Source: Candidatus Bathycorpusculum fermentans (GTDB taxonomy: Archaea; Thermoproteota; Bathyarchaeia; Bathyarchaeales; Bathycorpusculaceae). Taken from it: 12,534 bases of DNA. A program made the position numbers and the translations under genes. The notes beneath the pieces were generated by a model. The model was not told where the DNA came from. It worked only from the letters and a program-made list of their open reading frames with translations, and did not search any database. Where the stretch lies: assembly GCA_009787175.1 (NCBI GenBank), contig WRGM01000135.1, forward strand, positions 1 to 12,534, read 5' to 3'. Shown piece by piece: positions 6,472-12,534 of the stretch (position 1 is its first letter; every line of letters begins with the position of its first letter).

Positions 6472-6986
6472 AATACTGGTCATACATCGCATTAGCAATT
6501 ACCTTACCCATACTATTTGTCGCCTACACAATAGCCTTAGGCTACACCGCGCTATCTGACGCCCTAATTACCCTACCCGCGGAAACTGAAATTTTGCTAT
6601 TCTCTATACAAGCCGGCATAGGTGCTGCAACAATCGGACACTTTCTTGGCTCACTAAAGGGTGGAAAATCAAAAAAACTCTCCACAAGCATAGGTAAAGA
6701 TAATGTTAAACAGAAACAAAAAATTGACTTAAAATATCTCATATTAATAGTGGCTGTTGTAGCTATATTCATATTGCCGTTCGTGATTAATCCCAATGCT
6801 GAATTCAGCGGCACTGATGGTCAAGGACCAGAGGCTATTGAATCAAGCGGCTATACGCCTTGGATTGAACCCCTTGGCTTCCAACCAGGTGAGTTGGGTG
6901 AAAAGTTGCTCTTCTCCCTTCAGGTAGCTATTGGCGCAGTTATCCTTGGCTATTTTATAGGATATACTAGAGCAAAGAGCCACTGA
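6468..6986 (+). CDS. cbiN: CbiN-type auxiliary membrane subunit with duplicated unit
   Basis: CbiN is a small two-helix subunit that helps load metal into CbiM; family members are usually about 90-110 residues. This one has 172. Residues 88-168 are a standard CbiN: a membrane helix, then VINPNAEFSGTDGQ (107-120), an acidic loop with YTPW, and the helix LLFSLQVAIGAVILGYFIG. Residues about 5-63 look like a second, degenerate unit: a helix, a shorter loop lacking the NPNAEF-GTDGQ motif, and LLFSIQAGIGAATIGHFLG, which aligns with the last helix of the standard unit. A lysine-rich linker (64-87) joins them. The start ATG overlaps the cbiM stop, so the fusion is not a start-site error. Confidence 0.88.
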   Translation: MKYWSYIALAITLPILFVAYTIALGYTALSDALITLPAETEILLFSIQAGIGAATIGHFLGSLKGGKSKKLSTSIGKDNVKQKQKIDLKYLILIVAVVAIFILPFVINPNAEFSGTDGQGPEAIESSGYTPWIEPLGFQPGELGEKLLFSLQVAIGAVILGYFIGYTRAKSH

Positions 6987-7006
6987 TAATATGGACGGAG
7001 CTATCT

Positions 7007-7822
7007 TTGAGTCATTCTGATCTCTATGCAGAAGTAGACAGATCAGCTTACACAAACGCGTTAGCTAAAAGTAGCCCTATAACTAAAACCTTTTTTGCCC
7101 TATCCGCACTGGTACTATGTGTTGCTGCACCAACATTTGTACCAACATTTATCGTGCCTATCCTCATATTTATTTTATGTACAATTCTAATATTGGGTAT
7201 TGCTAAAGTCAACCCCAGACTCTATCTTAACTTACTCATTTATCCTACACTTATGCTTGTCCTTAGCTGCATTTTTCTAGCTCTATTCTTCGGCACTGGA
7301 GACCCTATTACACAGATCTCTCTACCCTGGACTACGTGGTCTATATATAAAAGCGGCATTTTAATGAGTGTACATACTTTCTTTAGAGTTGAAGGCGCAC
7401 TCTCCTGCCTATTCTTCTTAGTATTAACTACCTCAATAACTGACCTTAGCCTAATACTTAGACGCATACATGTCCCAAAAGTACTCCTCGAAATATCCCT
7501 GCTAATTTACCGCTACATCTTTGTATTCCTAGAAGTCACCGAGCAAATGTCAACGGCTCAATTAATGCGACTAGGCAAAGGCGGCTGGCTAAAAAGAATC
7601 CGCGGCTTAGCCCTCCTCGCAGGCAACCTTTTCATACGATCCCTAGAACAAGCAGAACGCACCTTTACCGCAATGAACGCAAGAGGATACGATGGAAATA
7701 TCCGCGTTTTAGAAGACTTTCCCCAACCAAACAAAATGATGCTTATCCTCATAGCACTTTTCAATGTGTTACTAATCCTTGTAATTTACACACTCTATCT
7801 AACAAATTTCGGAGTCCTATAG
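7007..7822 (+). CDS. cbiQ: Cobalt ECF transporter T component CbiQ
   Basis: CbiQ is the membrane coupling protein that transmits ATPase motion from CbiO to CbiM. It has 271 residues with several hydrophobic segments and the two cytoplasmic coupling motifs: AQLMRLGKGG (184-193) and AMNARGYDG with Ala225-Arg226-Gly227. The start is TTG at 7007, chosen because GGAG (6997-7000) ends six bases before it. The ATG at 6991 is in a frame that stops at once. It lies 20 bases after cbiN and two bases before cbiO. Confidence 0.95.
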   Translation: MSHSDLYAEVDRSAYTNALAKSSPITKTFFALSALVLCVAAPTFVPTFIVPILIFILCTILILGIAKVNPRLYLNLLIYPTLMLVLSCIFLALFFGTGDPITQISLPWTTWSIYKSGILMSVHTFFRVEGALSCLFFLVLTTSITDLSLILRRIHVPKVLLEISLLIYRYIFVFLEVTEQMSTAQLMRLGKGGWLKRIRGLALLAGNLFIRSLEQAERTFTAMNARGYDGNIRVLEDFPQPNKMMLILIALFNVLLILVIYTLYLTNFGVL

Positions 7823-7823
7823 C

Positions 7824-8678
7824 ATGCTGTTTAAAATCGAACATTTAACACACCAATATTCAGATGGAACAATAGCCTTAAATGACATATCTCTAGAATT
7901 CGACCGCGGTGACCGTATTGCCCTCTTAGGCACTAACGGTTCAGGTAAAACAACCCTCCTCAATCACTTAAATGGCATACTTAAACCCACTTCAGGTACA
8001 ATTTACTGTGAAGACAAACCCTTAGGCTATAGCTCTAAAGCATTACTTGAACTGCGTCGCCGAGTCGGTTTTGTCTTCCAAGATCCAAATGATCAACTTT
8101 TCGCGCCTACCGTAAAGCAGGATGTCGCCTTTGGTCCTCTAAACCTTGGCATGTCCCAAGAGCAGGTTAAAAGTATTGTTGCAGATGCTCTACAAACTGT
8201 TGGCATGTCAGACTTTGCTGAGAAACCACCCCATTTCTTAAGCCTTGGTCAGAAAAAACGTGTAGCCCTTGCAGGCGTATTGGCTATGCAGCCTGAGGTT
8301 ATTATAATGGATGAACCTACCTCAAATCTTGATCCAAGGGCGACAAGTGAAATTCTTCATCTGCTTTTGCAGTTAAATAAGGAAAAAGGTATCACTTTAC
8401 TTTTAGCTACTCATGACGTTGACATGGTACCCCTGTTTGCTAACAAGCTTTTCATTCTTAAAAAAGGTGTTTTAATGTCTGAGGGTAAACCTAAAGAACT
8501 CTTTTCAAATACAGAGCTGATAAGAGAAGTTTATCTACGCTCACCCCGCATAGCTCATCTGTTTGAAGTTCTAAAGAAAGAAAACAACCTGCCTATAGCA
8601 GATGATTATCCTCTGACAATTAGTGAGGCAAGAAAAGAAATTCTACGACTTTTAGATGCTGTAAAAAATGTGTCTTAA
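7824..8678 (+). CDS. cbiO: Cobalt ECF transporter ATP-binding protein CbiO
   Basis: This is the ATPase that powers CbiMNQ. It has 284 residues with Walker A GTNGSGKTT (36-44), Q-loop Gln86 in VFQDPNDQLF, signature LSLGQKKR (139-146, the LSLGQ variant familiar in CbiO), Walker B VIIMDEP (159-165), D-loop SNLD (167-170) and switch His197. All catalytic residues are present. GGAG at 7811-7814 precedes the ATG by nine bases. It is the last gene of the operon and is followed within 15 bases by a stem-loop terminator. A single ATPase gene implies a CbiO homodimer, as usual for group II systems. Confidence 0.96.
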   Translation: MLFKIEHLTHQYSDGTIALNDISLEFDRGDRIALLGTNGSGKTTLLNHLNGILKPTSGTIYCEDKPLGYSSKALLELRRRVGFVFQDPNDQLFAPTVKQDVAFGPLNLGMSQEQVKSIVADALQTVGMSDFAEKPPHFLSLGQKKRVALAGVLAMQPEVIIMDEPTSNLDPRATSEILHLLLQLNKEKGITLLLATHDVDMVPLFANKLFILKKGVLMSEGKPKELFSNTELIREVYLRSPRIAHLFEVLKKENNLPIADDYPLTISEARKEILRLLDAVKNVS

Positions 8679-8725
8679 AAAAACAGGGTTGAGCATGCTG
8701 TTAGCTGCTCTTTTCCTACTATTTT
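8679..8725. terminator. Bidirectional stem-loop terminator between cbiO and the metal ATPase
   Basis: GAGCA at 8691-8695 pairs with TGCTC at 8706-8710, with an inner GCT/AGC pairing and a small bulge. The plus strand continues into TTTT and further T-rich sequence. The minus strand continues into a run of eight T (complement of 8678-8685). The position between two convergent genes fits a terminator for both. Confidence 0.55.
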
Positions 8726-10563
8726 ACTCTTAACAGTCTTAGTGAGTTTATCATGACTATTAGTGCGTTGCTTTCGTGAATTATGGCGGCGGTTAGGGGT
8801 GTTATTAGTCCTTGGCTGGATAATACTATGCCTATTATGTTTACTGCTATGGCGAAGAATATGTTTTGTTTTACTATAGACATTGTTGCTTTGCCGATTT
8901 TTACTAGCTGCGCTAATTTTGATAGATTATCTGATAATAGTACTGCGCCTGCGGTTTCAATAGCTATTTCTGTTCCTGAGAGTCCCATGGCTATTCCTAC
9001 ATCTGCTTGAGCGAGCGCGGGCGCATCATTTATTCCATCACCAACCATGGCAACGGTTAATCCTTGAGTTCTGAGGTTTTCAATTTTGTTTACCTTGTCT
9101 GCAGGCATTAACTCAGATATGGCTATGTCAACGCCGCAGGTGGAGGCTATGATGTCGGCAACATTTTTGTTATCGCCTGTTAGCATTATAACTTGCTTTA
9201 TACCGCCTCTTTTTATCTGTGTTAAAATGTTTTTCACGTTTTCCCTAGGCTGGTCTGAGAGACTTATAGCTCCAATTACTAGTTGCTGTTTTGCAATAAA
9301 AATAACTGTGCTTTTATCTTGTTTACCTCTGTACTCTTGTGCTTCTCTAGGTATTTGAACATCATATTTCTGCATTAAACGTGTATTACCCACAATAATT
9401 TTTGCTCCCTTAGTGTCATTATCATTTATGCATACTCCTAAACCTGGATGCTGCTCAAAGCTCTCTGGTGGTGAAATGTCTAACCCGCTTTTGAGGGCTT
9501 TATTTATTATAGCTTTTGCGGAGACGTGTTCTGAGCATTTTTCTGCTTGAGCTGCATATTGTAAAATTTGTTTAGATGTGTATTGTTGATTAAAGCTTTG
9601 TATGTCTACAACGTCTAGTTCTCCTTTTGTTATAGTTCCCGTTTTATCCATTACTAGTGTGTCTATTTTTGACATTTTTTCTAGTGTTTCTCCGTTTCGT
9701 ATGAGTATTCCTCTTCTTGCCGCGTTTCCAATGCTTGTTACAATAGCTACTGGTGTTGAGAGAACTAGGGCGCATGGGCAGGCTATTATAAATACTGCTG
9801 CCATACGCATTATATCCTGTGTTACTGCCAAAACTATTATGCCTAATATGAGAATTATTGGTGTGAAATATTTCGCGTACCTGTCTGCTGCACGCTCTAT
9901 AGGTGCCTTCTTCTCTTTAGCTTCTTCTACCATAGCTATTATTTTGCCATATGTGCTCTGCTCGCTAACTGCTGTCGCAGTCACATATATGGCCCCCTGC
10001 TGCACTATAGTTCCGCTATAAACGTTTGCGCCCTCTATTTTCTCTACAGGCAGGGATTCTCCTGTTATCGAGGTCTGATTTATGTATGCGTGACCTTTCT
10101 GTATAACTCCGTCTGTAGGAATTTTTGCGCCAGACTTTACTATTATGGTCTCTCCCACAGTGATTTCCTGCGGCTTAACTTGAATCTCCTGCCCCTCTCT
10201 TATGACGGTGGCTATCTGAGGTTGCTCTTCTACTAGTTTTTGTATAGCTCTTGTGCTTCTGCGCTGAGCGTAATCCTCTAGCATTTCTCCGCCTATTAGC
10301 ATAAATGCGACAATAGTTGCCGGAAAATACTCCCCACTAGCTATGGAGGCTAATATAGCTATGGTGGCTAACATGTCCATGCTAAAAACACGTTCGCGAA
10401 GACTGCAAACGGCGCTATAACCTATAGTTAACAGCGCTAAAATGGCGGAGGAGAGCTGAAGACAAAGTGTTGCCTCTAAGGGTAATAACTCAAAAACGGC
10501 TGATATGTAGCCTATTAGTCCTAAGGACATAAAAACTGCAAGTATTACGCGGTTAAAATTCAA
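8719..10563 (-). CDS. Heavy-metal translocating P1B-type ATPase, no HMA domain
   Basis: This is a metal-efflux ATPase of the inner membrane. The 614 residues show TGES (167-170) in the actuator domain, the membrane metal site CPC (262-264), the phosphorylation site DKTGT (306-310), TGDN (462-465) and GDGIND (508-513). The N-terminal heavy-metal-associated domain common in CopA, ZntA and CadA is absent. Two features are unusual. The last membrane region has HESNA (596-600) before NSLRLL, in place of the Asp-Gly of zinc/cadmium pumps. The nucleotide-binding motif normally SEHP reads SEHV (344-347). The start is TTG at 10563, with GGAG nine bases ahead. It lies 19 bases after the sensor gene, so the two form an operon. 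Substrate is uncertain: zinc, cadmium, cobalt, nickel or copper. Confidence 0.93.
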   Translation of the reverse strand: MNFNRVILAVFMSLGLIGYISAVFELLPLEATLCLQLSSAILALLTIGYSAVCSLRERVFSMDMLATIAILASIASGEYFPATIVAFMLIGGEMLEDYAQRRSTRAIQKLVEEQPQIATVIREGQEIQVKPQEITVGETIIVKSGAKIPTDGVIQKGHAYINQTSITGESLPVEKIEGANVYSGTIVQQGAIYVTATAVSEQSTYGKIIAMVEEAKEKKAPIERAADRYAKYFTPIILILGIIVLAVTQDIMRMAAVFIIACPCALVLSTPVAIVTSIGNAARRGILIRNGETLEKMSKIDTLVMDKTGTITKGELDVVDIQSFNQQYTSKQILQYAAQAEKCSEHVSAKAIINKALKSGLDISPPESFEQHPGLGVCINDNDTKGAKIIVGNTRLMQKYDVQIPREAQEYRGKQDKSTVIFIAKQQLVIGAISLSDQPRENVKNILTQIKRGGIKQVIMLTGDNKNVADIIASTCGVDIAISELMPADKVNKIENLRTQGLTVAMVGDGINDAPALAQADVGIAMGLSGTEIAIETAGAVLLSDNLSKLAQLVKIGKATMSIVKQNIFFAIAVNIIGIVLSSQGLITPLTAAIIHESNALIVMINSLRLLRVK

Positions 10564-10582
10564 AATAAACGTCTCCTCTTTT

Positions 10583-10849
10583 TTAGATGAGTTTTGATAA
10601 TGCCTCTTTTAACTCCTCTATATACCGCTCAGTATCGCCAGATGTATTTGCATCCTTTAAGCATGCTTCAATATGATCCTCTAAGACTAGTTTTGATACC
10701 TTATTTATTGCTGCGCGGACAGCTGCTAATTGTAGAAGGATGTCTGGGCAGGATTTTTCTGTTTCAATCATGTTCTTAATGCCGTGAACATGACCCTCTA
10801 TTCTGGCTAGACGGTCTGATACTTCTTTTCTTCTTTTATGAACATGCAT
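10583..10849 (-). CDS. CsoR/RcnR-family (DUF156) metal-sensing repressor
   Basis: This is a small all-helical DNA-binding protein that releases its operator when metal binds. From the ATG at 10849 it has 88 residues with the family core RLARIEGHVHGIKNMIE. His2, Cys34, His59 and Cys63 fall at spacings of 32, 25 and 4, the same as the W-X-Y-Z ligand positions of RcnR (H-C-H-H) and InrS (H-C-H-C). The pattern here, H-C-H-C, is that reported for the nickel sensor InrS; copper sensors (CsoR) have C-H-C without a conserved His at the first position. The frame extends upstream to 10930, but the added residues look like random Cys/Val-rich sequence and would displace His2. It is the first gene of an operon with the metal ATPase, so it presumably represses both. 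Confidence 0.9.
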   Translation of the reverse strand: MHVHKRRKEVSDRLARIEGHVHGIKNMIETEKSCPDILLQLAAVRAAINKVSKLVLEDHIEACLKDANTSGDTERYIEELKEALSKLI

Positions 10850-10860
10850 ACATATCCCAT

Positions 10861-10889
10861 ACAGGGGGAAGGCATACAAACATATAACC
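10861..10889 (-). promoter_or_regulatory. Promoter and candidate operator of the sensor-ATPase operon
   Basis: The minus strand reads GGTTATATG near 10881-10889, a TATA-like box that would start RNA around 10858 and leave a leader of about ten bases. A run of five G (plus strand 10864-10868) flanked by AT-rich sequence overlaps the start region. CsoR/RcnR-family proteins commonly bind short G/C tracts flanked by inverted repeats, but the flanking symmetry here is weak. Confidence 0.35.
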
Positions 10890-10895
10890 CTTACC

Positions 10896-10925
10896 CCACA
10901 TACACAAACAAACAACCAACCAACA
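10896..10925. repeat. Short ACAA/ACCA simple repeat
   Basis: The plus strand carries a run of ACAA and ACCA tetranucleotide units in the intergenic region between the sensor and the mannosyltransferase gene. It is a small low-complexity patch with no evident function. Confidence 0.4.
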
Positions 10926-11000
10926 GACAAATAGATAACAACAAAAACAGCGCAACAATACTGTAGATAAACAAACGGAAACGTTTACGCCATACAACAC

Positions 11001-11008
11001 ATATATAC
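11001..11008 (+). promoter_or_regulatory. Probable TATA box of the mannosyltransferase gene
   Basis: ATATATAC would start RNA near 11030, about 25 bases before the GTG start. A second AT-rich box (GCATTATAACC near 11018-11028) could instead give a nearly leaderless message. Confidence 0.35.
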
Positions 11009-11055
11009 CAAAAATTGCATTATAACCATTAAGTCATCAAATACAAAATGCGACA

Positions 11056-12204
11056 GTGTTAGAAACAGTGAATATTAACATAACTCAACAATTTAGAAAC
11101 ATTTCAAAAACAGCAAAAATCGCCCTCCTAATCTTCATAGTTGCAAAAATTCTAGTTTTCACTGTAGGCTACCTTGCAATATACAAACAAACAGGCACAT
11201 TTCCAGCCTCTATAACCAACGTATTCAACCACTGGGACGCTCCACATTACACCGACATAGCTAAAAACTGGTACGAAACCGACCCAACACTTGACGCATA
11301 CAACTTTATAGTATTCTTCCCACTATACCCCATACTAATACGCCTATTTACCATAAGCCTAACCTACATAAACGCCTCAGCACTAATAGTCTCAAACATC
11401 TGCAGCATAATAGTATTTCTATACCTATACAAACTAGCAAAACATGAATTCAACGAAGGCGTAGCAGTAAAAGCAGTACTATTTCTAAGCATATTCCCCA
11501 CCGCATACTTTTTCTCCGCACCATACACCGAAAGCCTCTTCTTCGCCCTAACCATCGCCAGCTTTTACTACGCCCGAAAAGGAAAATGGAGCCTCGCCGG
11601 TCCGCTCGGCTTACTGGCATCATTAACACGCCTCGCAGGACTCCTACTCTTACCCGTACTTATAATAGAGTACTACCATCAAAAAGGCTGGAAACTCAAA
11701 AAAACCGACCTAAAAATATCCTGGACATTTCTCACATTAGCAGGATTTCTCATATACTTAGCTATTAATAATCAAGTCACTGGAAACCCATTCACATTCA
11801 TGGATATAGAGGCAACACATTGGTATAACAGACTAGACCCAGTGACAGGACTAATAAACGCTTACCACTCTATAACCGGATATGGCTATCCAGACAACAT
11901 TGGCCTTGGAATCGCCCCCCTAGCATTCGCTATATTTGGATTACTAATGGTCAGCCTCAGCCTTTGGAAACGACTACGCCCATCTTACATAGCCTACACA
12001 TTTCTATCCTGGTCACTCGCAGTCTCAACATCATGGTGGATAAGCGTCCCACGCTACATAATGGCCATGTTCCCAATGTTCATCCTCATCGGTCTACTGC
12101 TTAATAATAAAAGACCCGTCTATGCCATACCTATCATAATCATATCTGGAGCATTATTATGCTACTTTACCGCAATATTTGCCATAGGCTGGTGGGCATT
12201 CTAA
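11056..12204 (+). CDS. Gpi18/PIG-V-like membrane mannosyltransferase
   Basis: This is a polytopic membrane glycosyltransferase of the Mannosyl_trans2 (PIG-V, COG5542) type. In eukaryotes such enzymes add mannose to the GPI anchor from a lipid-linked donor; in archaea they probably act in protein or lipid glycosylation on the outer face. The 382 residues show the N-terminal loop HWDAPHYTDIA (59-69) with the catalytic-type Asp61, FFPLYP (87-92), FPTAYFFSAPYTES (147-160) and TRLAG (191-195), with about ten hydrophobic segments. The start is GTG at 11056; the ATG at 11048 is out of frame and no in-frame ATG lies before the conserved loop. There is no ribosome-binding site, which is compatible with a leaderless or short-leader message. 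It stands alone. Confidence 0.87.
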   Translation: MLETVNINITQQFRNISKTAKIALLIFIVAKILVFTVGYLAIYKQTGTFPASITNVFNHWDAPHYTDIAKNWYETDPTLDAYNFIVFFPLYPILIRLFTISLTYINASALIVSNICSIIVFLYLYKLAKHEFNEGVAVKAVLFLSIFPTAYFFSAPYTESLFFALTIASFYYARKGKWSLAGPLGLLASLTRLAGLLLLPVLIIEYYHQKGWKLKKTDLKISWTFLTLAGFLIYLAINNQVTGNPFTFMDIEATHWYNRLDPVTGLINAYHSITGYGYPDNIGLGIAPLAFAIFGLLMVSLSLWKRLRPSYIAYTFLSWSLAVSTSWWISVPRYIMAMFPMFILIGLLLNNKRPVYAIPIIIISGALLCYFTAIFAIGWWAF

Positions 12205-12216
12205 ACTACAAAAATT

Positions 12217-12244
12217 GTCTAATAATGCACTTATGAAATTAGAC
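12217..12244. terminator. Stem-loop downstream of the mannosyltransferase gene
   Basis: GTCTAAT (12217-12223) and ATTAGAC (12238-12244) form a perfect 7-bp inverted repeat with a 14-base loop, followed by TTGTT. It begins 12 bases after the stop codon and could end that transcript. It also lies 12 bases beyond the transposase stop on the other strand, so it could instead belong to the element's end. Confidence 0.35.
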
Positions 12245-12255
12245 TTGTTCGGTAA

Positions 12256-12534
12256 TTAAGTGTTATGTAGTTCATAGTTATATATGTCGCAGATGAGTGC
12301 TGTTCTTAGGTCGTGTCGTTTGTGTCTGTTGCGATACTTGTTTGATAAGATTTTAAACACCTTAAGCTTTGCAGTAATGTTCTCAACAAGTATCCGCTCT
12401 TTAGAAATACGACTGTTCTCAAGTTTTTCTGCCACACTAAAAGGCTTAGAACCTGTATTCAATAGCAGAGCCTCCTGAGCAGAACTGTTGAATGCGCAAT
12501 CAATATCATAGTTTCCTCAGACTTTGTCAATATC
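12256..12534 (-). pseudogene. IS5-family DDE transposase, C-terminal part with premature stop
   Basis: The minus-strand frame ends ISKERILVENITAKLKVF, then ILSNKYRNRHKR and ICDIYNYEL. This is the C-terminal signature of IS5/HARBI-like (DDE_Tnp_4) transposases, with Glu in VEN as the third catalytic residue. Upstream the frame stays open to a TGA at 12517-12519. Beyond it the same frame reads D-I-D-K-V, where a D-K-G-Y-type motif with the second catalytic Asp is expected, so the TGA interrupts a homologous frame rather than marking its beginning. The gene runs off the right edge of the window, so its N-terminal half cannot be judged. It is most likely a dead insertion sequence. Confidence 0.72.

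Noticed and set aside
10850..10930. N-terminal extension of the CsoR-like sensor
   Set aside because: The extra 27 residues are Cys/Val-rich and unlike the family, cover the predicted promoter, and would displace the His2 ligand.
1..12534. tRNA, rRNA or CRISPR array
   Set aside because: No cloverleaf with TTCGA-type T-loop, no rRNA-like stretch, and no regularly spaced repeats were found by eye on either strand.

Overview
The window looks archaeal. Most genes have TATA-like boxes about 25 bases ahead of short leaders. TTG and GTG starts preceded by GGAG-type ribosome-binding sites are common. Several families are archaeal in flavour: a winged-helix regulator with a long archaeal C-terminal domain, a Gpi18/PIG-V-like transferase, and a DUF4143 ATPase. 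The DNA is AT-rich. A TACK-type archaeon (for example Bathyarchaeia) would fit, but the sequence does not settle the lineage. Nearly all intact genes have coding strands rich in A and C.

Layout. 1-3300 is a 7-deazaguanine section. queC (minus, 7-cyano-7-deazaguanine synthase) is divergent from an AAA ATPase of the DUF4143 type (plus). A decayed stretch with a VapC-type PIN-domain remnant follows, then a QueT-family transporter (minus). The transporter's leader can fold into an H-type pseudoknot whose hairpin loop pairs with the ribosome-binding site. 3300-4850 is a graveyard: an A/C-only low-complexity tract, an IS110-family transposase relic with two compensating frameshifts and no N-terminal catalytic domain, and an unexplained open fragment.

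4848-8678 is a cobalt/nickel uptake module. A winged-helix regulator is divergent from cbiM-cbiN-cbiQ-cbiO, a complete group II energy-coupling-factor transporter. Its CbiN is about twice the normal length and appears to be an internal duplication. A shared TATA region and a perfect inverted repeat lie between regulator and operon. The operon ends in a bidirectional stem-loop terminator.

8719-10849 (minus) is a metal-efflux module, converging on the uptake operon. A CsoR/RcnR-family sensor with a His-Cys-His-Cys ligand set (the pattern of the nickel sensor InrS) precedes a P1B-type metal ATPase. That ATPase lacks an N-terminal HMA domain and combines a CPC motif with an unusual HESNA motif in the last membrane region. 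Uptake and efflux systems for transition metals thus lie end to end, each with its own regulator. The rest holds a Gpi18/PIG-V-like membrane mannosyltransferase (plus) and, at the right edge, the C-terminal part of a broken IS5-type DDE transposase (minus).

Most promising for new biology: the pseudoknot leader of the QueT gene, the duplicated CbiN, the winged-helix regulator as a candidate cobalt-uptake regulator, and the unusual metal-site combination in the sensor/ATPase pair.
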